The translations under genes and the position numbers were made by a program. A stretch of DNA of 64,000 nucleotides from Rachycentron canadum (Eukaryota; Chordata; Actinopteri; Carangiformes; Rachycentridae), in contig CM076659.1 of assembly GCA_038496675.1 (NCBI GenBank), forward strand, positions 3,740,967 to 3,804,966, in the 5' to 3' direction. This document shows positions 1 to 13,864 of the stretch, one piece after another (position 1 is the first letter of the stretch; the number at the start of each line of letters is the position of its first letter). The notes below the pieces were generated by a model, which was given only the letters and a program-made list of their open reading frames with translations, was not told the origin of the DNA and ran no database searches.

Positions 1-911
1 GTTTGGTGATACTCCTCAGTACTGTCCTAATACACAGTGCACATATTACACTCAGTCATTGGACCAATTGATAATACAAACATATTGATTGTTGCGGCTT
101 TAATTACAGTTGTTGAGTAAGCGTACCTAGTTGTGTTTCACCTCGCCAGTTTGCTGTTATGTACCAGTCTGTCTTGAGCCTAATTCCAGCTCTGCTTGTT
201 AACCCTGTGAACGGGGGTTAAAATAGGATTTGTAATGGGGTGGGGCCTGAGTTAGCAGGGTTAACAAGGGTCGGCACTGTTATGTTGCAGCGAGGATATT
301 TGCGGCTTCAAATGGCTTTATAAAGACCTAGTAAGTATTACTGAAGCATTTCTCGTGATACATAGCTTCCTTTGTCCATGTTAAGAAACAGTCTAGTCAG
401 TCCCCAGTTAATCAGATCACTCAGGGGCCGTCTCTGTCTGCGTGGTCAGCAGCCTCTCTATTAAGTGCACATTATTTAATCAGAATACTGGACAGACCTT
501 TCTCTGGGTTTAGCTCACTTCTGCATGACTGACAGCAGCGAACTGAGGTGCGCTCGATGCCGTCCTCTGCCCGTCCACACACACATCAATCACATCATTA
601 TGTGCTGAAACAGAACAGAGTAGGTGGTGTGTGGTGAGTGACAGTCATAGAGAAATGTAGCCAAGGAGAGTGGCCATTCAGTTTAGAGAAAAATTAGTGA
701 ATAAATTGAATGTTCCCGACTTTAAAAAATAAATGAATTTGTATTGGCGTAGTGTAAAGACAGTTTGAACACAAACACACATATTTCCTTCTTTTTTTTT
801 TTTGGCTTAGTGCGATGTTACCTGCTCCAAACCTTCTACTTACACATCCTAGTTGTCAAAATTACATAACTGAAGTGTATTTCTGTGTCTGCATGCGTGT
901 TCCTTCTCCAG
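1..911. other. TTC7A intron upstream of the first visible exon
   Basis: No exon with convincing splice sites or a TTC7-like peptide was found. Only a short T-run near 790 and general intronic sequence are seen. Confidence 0.5.
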
Positions 912-995
912 TGTCTGGAGCGAGCCATGAAGTTCTCATTCAATGAGTTTCACCTCTGGCACCAGCTGGGCCTGTCACTCATGGCGTCCGGGAAG
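912..995 (+). CDS. ttc7a: TTC7A exon a (first in window)
   Basis: Acceptor ttctccag, donor GTGAGC. Phase 0 at both ends, 28 codons: CLERAMKFSFNEFHLWHQLG and on to ASGK. This is a well-conserved TTC7 segment just before the C-terminal TPR array. Confidence 0.88.
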
Positions 996-3900
996 GTGAG
1001 CTCATTTCTCCTTATATACCAGCAGCAGACACACACACAAACAACCCAAAGCCACGCCACACCCAAACGGCGACATCCATCTTCTGCCATGCCTCTGTCC
1101 TATCCACTGCGGTGCTCCTTCCTCACCCTCGTTTCCAAAGGTGCAACAAATAGCATTCACAGCTAAGTGCTCAGTCCGCTCGAGAGGGTGAGAAGTGGAT
1201 GGGTAACATTTAACTTAAGTGGGGCAAATCAGATATTCTCAGGTAATTGACAGATACAGAAAGTACAATAAAAGGGCTTCCAGCTACGTTTTTTAATGTA
1301 GACCATGTATAGATTGTGTTATTCTACAAACGCAACGCCCACCACCATCTGCTGCAATAAAGACAATTGGGAAATAAAATTGAATCCATCTGCTGCTGAT
1401 ATAATGTAAATGCTGCTGTAGTGTTAAAATACTGGACATTCTTCAAATGGGAGTCCTCATGAGGAGGAGCTTACAATCCTCTCTCTCTCTTTCTCCATCT
1501 GTCTCCCTGAGCGTGTGAGTGCGTCCATGTGTGTGACAGTAAAATTGATCTGGGTTACAGGATAAAGTGACACTGCAGATCAATGGAGGGCTCTAGAAAT
1601 AGGCTGCTCCCTAGAAGGAGAAGGGGCCGCCTCAGTGTCGTCAGATCCGCTTCTATTTAGGGCCAGTCGAGAGTGTGTGCGCGTGTGTGTGTGTCTGTGC
1701 GTGTGTGTGAGCACATGTGAGTGTGCACGTGGTCCATTAATGATTGACCTACATGTATTAAGTGACTGTGTGTCTAAATGGGTCTATTAGGGCTGTGTAA
1801 GGACAGTCGATGTGTGTTTGATACACTCGCTTTAAAGTGATCCATGTCATCTGTGGCTGCATGATAACTGGCTGCCACGTGCACATGAATCACAATTTGT
1901 CACTGACATTTCTGTGTGTGTCCATGTGTGTCTGTGTTTTCCAGGGGGTTGGAGCTGTGTCTGTATTTAAAGAGTGTGCCAGGATGAGACCCGAGGACCC
2001 CTCATTGCCCCTGTTAGCTGCTAAAATCTGCATTGGTCAACTGCACTGGGTGAATACACACACATCACCTGCATAAACTTGTATGCAATTACAATAACAA
2101 GTAGACACGTGCAGTTGAGGGTCAGGCCTGGGAGCCTAAAGCGTGCACATACATTTGAGTGGTAACCTAGGAATCTTTTTCTGTCTCAGTATCTTTGATG
2201 CCATTGGCGTCCTTGCTGTAATGTTTTTGCACTGCATTTCCCAGAGGTACTTGTTGCTGTGGATGTGTCTCTGTAGGTGGAGCTGTTTTCCATGTCTGTT
2301 CAGCCTTGTGGTGGCTCACTAACTCCTCTATTTAGAGAGAAACCAGTGTCTCCCCCAGGATTCATTTCAGCAGCAGCAGTGTTGTGCACACATCCGCAAG
2401 TGAGCGATTCCAGACCTGTGGAGGAACAGCTTGAAATGACCTGATGTCATAGACAGGGTTGTTCATGTCGCTTTGTCAGGAGTCAGGGGACAGGTTCACC
2501 TCTTCATGTGTGAATTCTTTTACCAGAAGCTTTTAACACTTGTGGGGCTCTAGAGGCCTTTTCTTTAAATTGTGCGTTTTTTTTTTTTCTTGTGAAATAT
2601 TGAATACTTTAATTTAAAAGGCTGCTCACAATGCATGTCCACACCATGAGCGTAACATGTGACGACACATCACAAGCAGACGTGACATCACTAAGACATA
2701 ATTAGGCAAAAACACTGGGAAAACACTGGTTTTTATTATAAAATATCTACATATTGTTTCTGCTTAACATCTTTGTGTTTTCTTCTTGTGTTTCCATCCT
2801 GTTGATTCACCGTTCTTTCAGACACCATGTCCCAGTAGGGCCACTGGTGCTGCAAGCTAGCTACACGAGCTATGCATTGAAAATCAGTCTTAGTAATTTA
2901 GATTCAGTCTTCCAGTAGCTCTGTCTCAGTCTCACACATGCAACCTTGTACTGATCCTTAAAACAGTGGCTCCTCATAACATGATTACTGGGATACAAAG
3001 AAGAAAAGCAAAAGAAATTTATAAGAGAAATTTGTGTTTATTTTTCTTTCTCAGATGTTGTTCCATCAACTTTTGACGACTAGAGGAACAGTTTTGTACA
3101 GACATCGTTGATCTACAGACGATGAATCCTGTTGATTTATGCAATTTATTCAATTTAACTTTTGTGAGTTTGAGTGAAATGTGATGCCTTGATAACAATT
3201 TGTTGAAGTGAAATGTGGTATACATCAATTATTTGAAATGATAATGACCTAAAATCCAGAGATATTCCCATCAGCCTCGTAGATCTGATATTTTAATTAG
3301 TGCTAATTTACATAACTCTCATGGTGACAACAGTCAACATGCTGTGCCTGCTACACATCAGCATGCTAGTATTGTCATTGTAAGCATGCAAACGTGTTGA
3401 CATTAGCATTGAGCCAAAGCACCACTGTGCAGCCTAACAGAGTGGCTAGCATGACTCCAGAGGGGAAATCACTCATTGACTTGGCATTTGAGCACAGCTC
3501 ATTGACATGCACGGTGACAAGCAGCCTAAAGCAGCCATTGCCTTGTATTAAGGGGTTACAGGCAGAAAAGGTTGCCAACCCATCCAGTCAGTCAAAAAAA
3601 TATGGACTCATCACAAAGCCACACAGCTATAAACGTGAAGGTTATAATGTCACAGGATTACAGCCACAGTACCAAGGATCCATTCTCCATCTGGAACTAA
3701 TGAGATATTGCAAATCTGCATGTGAAAGCAGCATCGTGGACAATCACTCCTGTAATCCATACATGTTCATTTTCATTTAGGTGGACCTGCCCCCAAAGCT
3801 TCTGTTAACACTTACATGATGATAAGCTTAAAGGTGAAAAAATGTGTAGCGTATCGACAGGAGAGTGTTTTGAAATGCAGTGCGTGTGAGTCAGAGCATC

Positions 3901-4954
3901 ATTGTGTCGCTAATGTTTTGGGATTGATACTCAGGTCACTCAGGCAGATACACATCAGTGTGGAGTCCAGCCAGCTTGGATAGTCCTGCTGTGGATGATC
4001 TGGGCAAGAGGGAGAAAGTCACATCAACTGTAGTATTTAGGGTGGAGGGACAGAGACAGAGAGAGAAAGGGTGAGGGTGAGTTAGACAGAGAGAGAAAGG
4101 GGTCAGAGATTAGAAAAGAGGAGCTAACAGGGGCGAATGGAGAGTGCACATCTGTCAGTGGCTGGAGATCATGGCAGGCCGGAGACACTAAGGAGCTTAC
4201 AGCCTTAATCACAATGGGACACTATGGCCATAGTGCAGTGGGGCATTACATAAATGGGCCACCATTATCCACCATCAGCTCCACTGGACAGTCTGGACTG
4301 TTATCTATCCAGCAACATTGTTTCGCTTATTGCATTGGCCCATTAACCCCCAGGCCAGACCAACACTTCAGAAGAATGTCTCCTCTATTTTGTCAGGTTT
4401 TCATAGTGATCCTGCACAGGTCTAAGAAACGGTGCACTACACGTTAGGGCACATGAAACCCCCTCCAAGCCCATGACATCACCGCAAACTGCACGATTGG
4501 CGATCTGAAAGCAAAGCTGCTTTTCTAAATTCCTGAAGAGCAGTTTTGCAGATGCAACGTTTTCACCCGACAACAGTGACACGTTCTTCTTTCACACCAT
4601 TCGAGAGGGAGAAAAACTTAATCCTCAGAAGTGCATGTGCGTTTAAGTGACTGGCCATTGTGTGCTGGCTTTGAACTCACAAGGACTGGATTCAGAGAAA
4701 GAGACACAGAGAGAGAAGAGGGGAGGAGCAGGATGGGAGGAAGAGGAGGAGGGGGAGGAAGGGTGTCAGAGCAGTTGGCTTGCTGTTGCGCTGGCGTGCC
4801 GTCAAAGGCATTACCCCCCTACGCCCACCTACCCACCTGCCCGCCTGCCACCAGCCATACCTCAAACGGAGTGACACACTTTTTCCTCGGCTCAGAGCAC
4901 CTCGGCTCGGCTCAGCCGCACACCGCCTGCAGTCTACTGCTGCGTGTGTGGGCG

Positions 4955-4991
<37 letters not shown>

Positions 4992-7180
4992 TTCAGCAAA
5001 CTCTGCGTTGTCCTTCAGATGAATCTACTCTGAGTAAACTCACACCAGGCTCAGCCATCAATACTCCATTCCCTGCTGCACTTCAGCCTCATTTGCTTTT
5101 CAGCGCTACGAAGGCATTTCATGTCTCGCACACTCATACAGGAGAGGTTGTCGCAGGTTGTGCTTACAGCATCATACCTCGCAATGCGTCTTTGAGATTT
5201 CATATTCTATTTCACAATGTTTCGTGATGTAACTGCATTTGTTTTCCCTGCCCGTTGAAGTACATACAGTTGTGTTAACATCTTTTAGAGTATGTGACTA
5301 ATTATGTTTGTGTGTGTCCAGTTTGAAGAGGCAGAGGCTCTGTCCCAGAGTGTGGTGTCGATGGGGGAGGAAGCTGGAGAATTTCTTCCCAGGGCCTACC
5401 TGGCTCTGGGTCTCTGCTACAGTCTACAGGCCTCTGATGGTATGGACACACAACAAACAACCGAACAGACTATTGCTGTGGCTGTCCTCGCCAGAAAACC
5501 CACAGCTTTAGTCACTCGTTCAAAGGCTTGAAAGGATCAATGTTAACATTTTCCTGACAAGCAACCTCCTGCGGTCATGCAAGCAATGACTTTTGTCTCA
5601 CAGAAGCAAAGGCAGCCGGCCTCAAAACCTCGATGGAGGAGTCGAGATGTATGGAGGACCACAGATGTCATTAATTAATAACTTACTGTCCAATACAAAT
5701 AGGTATTAATGTTTAATATTTAATTGATTCATCTATTAATAATGGACTAAATTACAAAAAAGTGTTTGATATTGTAATGGGTAATAGAAAGAGAAATATT
5801 CTACAAATTAAATATTAATCCTTAACTATTTAAGATTAAAAAGAGGTTGACGAAAACAACATAAAACAGTCATATGGTTTGGAATTTAAAAGACTGAATA
5901 GAAAATGAATAAATAATTGGATTCTCAAACTGAATTGCCAATACAGATTTTAATCAGGCATTGATTGACACCACTCTTGTGTCTGTTCATTAATATGTTA
6001 CAGCCGCTTAGCTTAGCTTAGCTTAGCTTAGTTTAGCTTAACTTAGCTTAGCATGAAGACTGAAGGCAGGAGCAAACAGCTTGTATAAATCTAGTCAAAA
6101 ATTCTTTCTAGACCTCTAACTTGTCAACATGTTATGTCTCTTTAACGTCAGTGGTGTAAAATCAAAGTGTAAGTGTTGTCACTGTGAGGCTCCAGGAAGT
6201 TACTGTGCAAGCCAGACTTATAAGGATCATTTTAAAAAAGGAATGACAAATGTCCCATTTTGTTGTTTAGGTATGTGGATTTGTTAAACACGTGTTGTTT
6301 ATGTATTTCACACATAAACATTAACTGTTTACTGTCAAACATTGCTTTAAAAAAATGAATCTCTCTGCAGCTACTCTCAAAGCTGACCGGAATGAATTCA
6401 ACAAAAAAGCACTTCAGTCTCTGAGCAAGTAGGTTTGATCCTTTACAACTAGTTTTTCTCACTTTTCAAGTTTGTCGCCAAAACTGCAAAACTAGTGATT
6501 AACATACAATGCTAAGATGTTAGAATTGTCTTCATTAGCATGTTAACATGTTGATGTGGGCATTCAGTTTGAACGTACAACCTCAGAGTCGAGATCTTAT
6601 CTCACTGACACCGAAGCTTTTTTTTTTTTTATTTACATACGTATATGTTAATGTTTGCCAACACAGTATGAACCATCAGTGATGTTGCTCTCTCTCCTCC
6701 ACAGGGCTCACTCATTAGACCCCCAGGATGCTCAGATTGCCATGTATCTGGCTCTGCAGCTGGCGCTTGTACGCCAGGTATAAGAAAACAAATGGGAAAC
6801 GCATTATATGTCATGGGGTAATCGACAACAGGTTTTGTTTATTAGCAAACATTACAGATTGATAAGTTATGCCTTGGGGTGTGTGTGTGTCTGACAGGTA
6901 TCCGCAGCCATGGAGCCCCTGCAGGCAGCTTTAAATCTCCATGGGGATGACTTACACTCCCTCCACCTGCTGACCCTGCTGCTCAGCGCCCAGAAACACC
7001 ACCGTCATGCCCTGGACACCCTGGGCTTGGCCCTCAGCCAGCACCCTGACAACTTCAAGTAAAACCGGCTAGACCATCCCACTCACACACACAACAGCTA
7101 ATGTCGGTACAAGTGTTGGTGAAACAAAGATAAGATGACAGTTGATTGCTGTACTTTTTAAGACTTTGTACGGAGTTTCT

Positions 7181-7234
<54 letters not shown>

Positions 7235-9841
7235 TACCAGTGAGGGGTGCAGTCCTCTCCGTAGGGATAGGGTGTCTCGACTCCAGTGTGTTGGAGGCCA
7301 AGCACACACACTCACTTACACACAAACACACACTTGAAGCCTTATTTAGATGTGCCAGAGTGGAGGCCTGCATTGCGGTACCTATGCCCCTCATACACCC
7401 TTACCCTTTTAACACTGCAGCTCTGACCCGCGACCTAGTGCTGCTTTTCTGACAGAACTGAGTTATCCAGCACATAAACCTGCCCGTCTGCTTTGCTAAG
7501 CAGGTTAAAACAGTAAAACGGACTTTGATTTTTACACTCTAATCATTTTGGGACATGCAGGGATTTGGTGATTTACTTTAGGACACTTTGAAAGGACACA
7601 TCACAGTTGCTGGAACTCAACCTGTGAACTTTTGGTTGTGGGTTGATCTCTAACCATCTATCCACCTTCATGTCAAGTCATATCTGCTTACATGTTATTG
7701 CATAATAGCTACTTTCAGGTTTATCAAAGTTATGGTAAGGGTTATGGGGTAAGTTCAGAAAGTGCTTTTGAATCTGAAATTGTGCCATTGTTTTATATTC
7801 TCTTTTTTCTGATTTGTTGTTCATTTTAGAGACAAAGAAAAAAACACCTTGGGATTTTTTTCTTTTAGAATTTCACTCTTATCTAGGTTCAAAAGTTAAG
7901 TCGTATAATAATAATAATAATACATCTTTAAAATTAAATTGTTTGAGGCAGGTTTGTGATTGCATCCCCCAAACTATGGTAGCATTATCTCACAGAAATG
8001 TTTTCAGTCAATCACAATGAATGAAAATATTAAACACATTAGCTGTGGAGGAGGCTCTGTTGTATCAGAGATAGACAACATTAACTATGCAGGCCAATTA
8101 TTTCACACTAACCATAACATGGATGCATGTTGCATCATCTCTCTGATGCATTTTCTTTCTAGTTCAAAGCCTAGTAAAGCATTTCATAATGCAACCATTT
8201 GGGGTCAGTGTTGGCCTCCACGGTCCCAGCACAGGCAGATGGGGGTACATCTATACATCAGTAGCGGGAGGAAATGCAGAAAAACAAGAAAACTGATGAC
8301 ACAATGAAGGGAAGGAAGGATGTAAGAGCCTGACAGGAAGAAGAAAGCTCAGAGACAGAGTGGGAGGGTGCAGGAAAGACGATGGTTTCATATTAGGCTT
8401 TACTGATCAGGATTGTGCTTTCAGTTGGAAGATGAAATCTGTTCTCTCACTGTCTAGATGCACAATTACACACTTAGAAACACACACACACACACACACA
8501 TACACACACACCTTCTCCATAGAGACACTTGACTGCTTTGACCCATTTAAGAGCTCTTTTCCAGGCTCAGCCAATCACATCGCTCTCTGCGCCAGGAATC
8601 CCCATCGCCCCAGTAACCATGAGGTCATATCGGTAGAGCAGCCAGCATCAGTTGTTGTTCCCAAACTGTTGTTATGGTGTGGTAGAGAGAGACTGAGTCA
8701 GAGACGAAGAAAGAGAGAGAGAGAGTCATCTACATCTTCATCTGCATCTGTAGTTTGCTGAATCAAGTTGTTGTGAATATCTTTTCAGTGAGTGTCCATT
8801 AACTCTGTTGTTACCGTTTCTTGATTTATTTGATAGCGATGATTTTCTTTTGCCTTAAAACCAAACTTTGACTAAACCAACTGATTAATGTTGTTGTAAC
8901 CCAGTCACCCAACCAGGTAAAACTACTGAATTCCTGAGTGAAAACATAGCTTTTATAATAGATTACCCCTAATATCAAAAAGGTAAGAGACTAAATAAAC
9001 CATATCCACACAAAAGACATTAGAATGAAGTAATAAACTTTTTATTTATCTCTACAACAGCTAATCCTCCATTGTGTCACTGCTAAAATTAGATAACATA
9101 AGACATTTTATATTGGTAGTGAAATGACAAGCCGACATTGGAAATGGAAGGACACATTATCAGCTAGCTAAAATTATTAATATTTCCCTCAGGAGTTGGT
9201 GGAGACCAAATCAGAGCTTACGTGATGGTAAATATTTGCATCCATCAAATTACAAGAAACACAACTTGAAAATCAGTGTTAAATTTGTTCTGTGTCTGCC
9301 GTGTGTGTGTGTAAACAGGCAAATGTGTAAGCCATTAGCAATTGATGCAGCTTTAATAAACCGAACTTTAAAGGCCTTCCAAGTAGGCCTACATAAACGG
9401 ATTGATTGCTCCAACTTCCTGTTTGCTACATACATATTAATGTTATACACAGAATTCATACAAAGGTATGTATTATTAGAACCGTATAGTGGGAGTAGCT
9501 AGTATTAGCATTTTAGCCAATTTTAACACAATGAAATAAATGCAGATCCATCCAGAATATATCAATACCCTCAGGACCTGTCGGGCTGAGGCCGGGGGTT
9601 GTAGATCCCAGAATCAGAAGATAAGAGACTGAGACAGAGAGAGAGAGAGGAGGTGTTTTCTCAGTAACAAGCTCATTGAATATCATTTGCTTGGATGTGT
9701 GAGTGAACATCTGAGATCAAAGCTTGTACTGTGCGTGGAGCTGGGCATTCCACGACAGTTGTGTGTGTGTTGTGGCGCGTGGAGATGTGGGTGTACAAGT
9801 GAACCAGATCGTAATCTTGCACTTGCATGTTTGTGTGTCAC

Positions 9842-9901
<60 letters not shown>

Positions 9902-10258
9902 TGTGTGTGCATGTGTGTGATTCTTGTTAGCCACTGCCTCTCTGCACCACAACAAACTGTCAGCTCGCTGTAGCATACCGAATTTCTCCTTCCTCCTTTT
10001 CTCCCACATCCTCTACCCCCGGCTTCTGTCTTTCTTTCTCTCGCTACTTCTCCATCTCTTCCTCTCTCTTCCTTTCTCGCGCTCTCTTTCTCTCCTTGCC
10101 TCTCATCTTTTCTATCTCTCTGTCTCTGTTTCTCCCTTTCTTTGAAATTTTAATCACCCAGTAAACAGGCATACATTTCAATGTGAAATGTGATTCTGCT
10201 ACAGATTGAGAGAGCTGAGGAGAGAGAGAGGAAGACAGGGCCTCCCCCTGTTGTGTGT

Positions 10259-10293
<35 letters not shown>

Positions 10294-10333
10294 CGTGTGT
10301 GTGTGTGTGTGAACGTGTGCAAGTGTGCAAGTG

Positions 10334-10382
<49 letters not shown>

Positions 10383-10829
10383 GATCATGGTCTCACAGTT
10401 TGTACTAAAGAGAATGATTAATCCCAGCCTTTGATTCTGCATTCATCCAACGGGATGTTGCAGCATGAGCAAGTGTGTTCATGCGTGTGCATGTGTGTGC
10501 ATCTGTACAAGTGTGCGTACAAGCGTGCACGTGCATGCCAGGCTTATGTCTTATGCCTTACAAAGCAAGCATGTCTGCACAGGCTTGTGAGTGTTAATCT
10601 CTATGCATGTAGTACGAGTATATATGCTGGAGAATGATGTGTGTGCGTGCACTGTGGAGAATACACACTCTGATCTGTGGGAGTGCAGAATGAGTAATAC
10701 TGTAGATGTACCACTTCTTCAAGGGAACATTATTAGCTATTTTTATATGGAGTTTACGCTGGCACTCACTACTCTTAGCTGGCCACCACTGAGCATTTAT
10801 ACTGAGCAACACTCATCGCTGCCATCCAT

Positions 10830-10879
<50 letters not shown>

Positions 10880-11757
10880 CGCTTTGCACACACCAGGCTC
10901 ATTCCCACGAGGCTGGAAATGACAGCCTTTGTAATCTGATGTGTAGTTGTGAGTGCTGTAATCTTGATGAAATCTATTTTTCTGAAACTACGAGGGAAAC
11001 ACTTGTTCGTGAGTGTCTGTGAGATCGAGTGGTGAATAACAAGGCGAAAAAAACCTGTATCCTTGGATGACTTGAATCAGTCTGATATTACTTAGCATGA
11101 TGTACCAGACAGTCATGCCAGTCTAAATATGTGCATACATTTCAAACAAGTAGTTTTAAATTTTCAATTATTGTCCTCACCTCCACAGAAAACTTTTTTT
11201 TTTTGTTATTAGACAGGACATAAACACATACACAAATATGTATTGTCTTTATTTATTGACTTATTTATTCTCCAAAACACATATTTAGATGTTTTTTGTT
11301 TTTTTTTTCAACTCAGTGACGTTTTCGTGGGAGCTTCCTTTAACGTGAAACTTCAGAAGGAAGGAAGACTCAAAAAAAACAAGATAACAAAGTTGAAGCA
11401 GGTGGAGTTAATTTGTCGATGAGAAATTGATGGTTAATAAGACTTTTTATTACATTATTATTAACGAATACTGTGCTTAAGACAAAGAGGGGTGTCAGTT
11501 TTATACACCCACCCACACACCTTGTCACATTTCAGCACTAGGGTGGACTTACACCATCACGGCACTTCTTAACACTTTTCCACCCTGGTAATGGGGAGTC
11601 TAGAGACACACAACATCACACACATACTCCAGTGCACCCCTACTTGCAGGCGTATCCTTAACCCAAAGTCCCTCAGCGAGCACTTGTCATCTGCTCGTCA
11701 AAAAATACAACCCCCTTCCTCCCACACAAACATCCCTCCATCTTCTACTCACACCCT

Positions 11758-11806
<49 letters not shown>

Positions 11807-13792
11807 AACACACACACCCTTTCCACAGTCATCCGCCGACCCGTGAGTTTGTAACGAGACGCATTTCACTGAGAGTTTTATCCCCTGACACGGGCTCATC
11901 TCGCTCTGCTATTGATCCTCACCTTCTCTCCATTCCTTCATCCATGTCTTCATCCTTCCCTTCCTCCTTCCCTCCTTCTTTCCTTCCCCCGCCCTGTGAC
12001 AGGAGAGTACAGAATAATTGGAGGAGCCTTCAACAACAGGGAGGCAGTGGACAGTTAGGCAGGCAGGCGTCAGATGTGGCGAACGCCATAGTCTCCCTGT
12101 CTCCCTCACTCTCTCTCTCTCTCCGTCCTCACACTCATGGATGAGTGATGCCCATGACAGACTGCATCCTCTGAGAGCCCCTTCTGGCAATTACTACGCA
12201 ACCACACAGACACACACACGCACACATCAGAGACTCCCACATCACTTAACCAGTTGTCGTCAACTAAAAGGCCGAGCGGAAACACTCTGCGGCCTCTACT
12301 CATCAACCTCTCAACACACACACACACACACTCACACACACACACACATGCACACAACTCTTAGAGCTTGTTCTTGATGACTATCTTTACCCCCACTCCT
12401 CTTGTATTGATCCGTGTGTCCCTCAATCCACATGCATCAGTTAGATGCTCTAAGCACTTACCCAGCTACTGTAGAAGCCCCAAACTTTTACACAAGGACG
12501 TGACTGTGTGCATGGATCCTTATTTCTTTACTTCTTTATTTTTATTGCCAACCGGGATAATATCTGCTGGTTTCCACTGCTCATCCACAGAGCAGTTTAT
12601 TGAGAATTTCTGAAGTTGGTGATTTGCAAACCTACAGTTGTTAACAGATACAATGAGAAGAGGTTTGACTGTGTTTGGCTCCAGTTTACAGTTTAATTTC
12701 CATATAGGTACAAAAGCAACAGATATTTCACTGTACAATAAGGACAAAAGAGTATGTGTTATAGCAACAAAACATGGAGAAGCAAACGTTAAACAAAGAT
12801 TATGTGAGTAATATGTGCATGTGTGTGTGTTTTGTCTGGTCCAGTTTGTTGTTCACAAAGGTGAAGCTGGAAAATACCCTGTTTGGTGCAGCTGTAGCTC
12901 TGCAGACCTGTGAAGAGATGCTGCAACGGTGGCAGAGCCGCTATGACGTCAGCCGCTCCAGGTGAGAGTGTAAATACAGAATATGTGCTACTTTGCCTAT
13001 TATGTACTAATGTGCGATACTTCACTGCTCACAAGTCTTTTCTGCTGTGGTATTGATTATATGGATTACTTATTGATTACTTTCTGTTTCATTTTTAGAA
13101 TTGAGCATACTGGTAAAATGCCTCATTTTGATCTGGTTGTGTTTTTAATACAAACTCAACATCTCCTGTAACCATTTCAATTTAAAAGCCCTCTGTGGGC
13201 TTCAGTGGCTGGATGCCACTTATTTCTTAATAGGGCTTTTATTGTTGCTGTGGTAAAGCATATTGTGTCAATTCTCGTTGCTGGTGTTTCTGTTGTTCAC
13301 ATGCTATTCAGATCTGCTGTTTTTTAAGCTTAGCAGTTACAGATGGCTTGTCTCTGTCTTCCCCCCCCCCCCCCCCACCTTGGCTGGGAAGCCAGGGCAG
13401 CTGGGTCACTGCTTGTAACAAGAGGTGTAGCTCTAAGCCCTGAGTTCACGTCACGCCATGATTTTATTGTTAAATTTAATTAAATCCACTTTACAGAACA
13501 CTGAGAGAACAGTGCAAAGGAAAAACTTGACTGGTTCTCCTTTTTTATTCCAAGCACCGATTGGCCCGACAGATGGATCCTTGTTGGCTCAAGTTCTTAT
13601 TTTGATCATATGACTATAGTTGTATAATTCTAAAAAATGTTGAAGCAAAAAAACAAAAACAAAACACAAATGTTAATAACTTGTCAAAGAAAAGGTTGAT
13701 GCAAATAATAATAATAATTCTAAGGTGAGTATATGTCTTGTTAATCTGTGCTTGAATTAGTGGGTGTGTCCATTTATCTACATGTCTTCATT

Positions 13793-13864
<72 letters not shown>

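Noticed and set aside
4631..5227. 198-codon + strand frame
   Set aside because: It runs through a purine-rich and C-rich low-complexity stretch and a TG repeat; no domain or splice logic.
9687..10009. Frames made of Val-Cys or Thr-His repeats, here and at all other GT/CA arrays
   Set aside because: They are translations of microsatellites, not genes.
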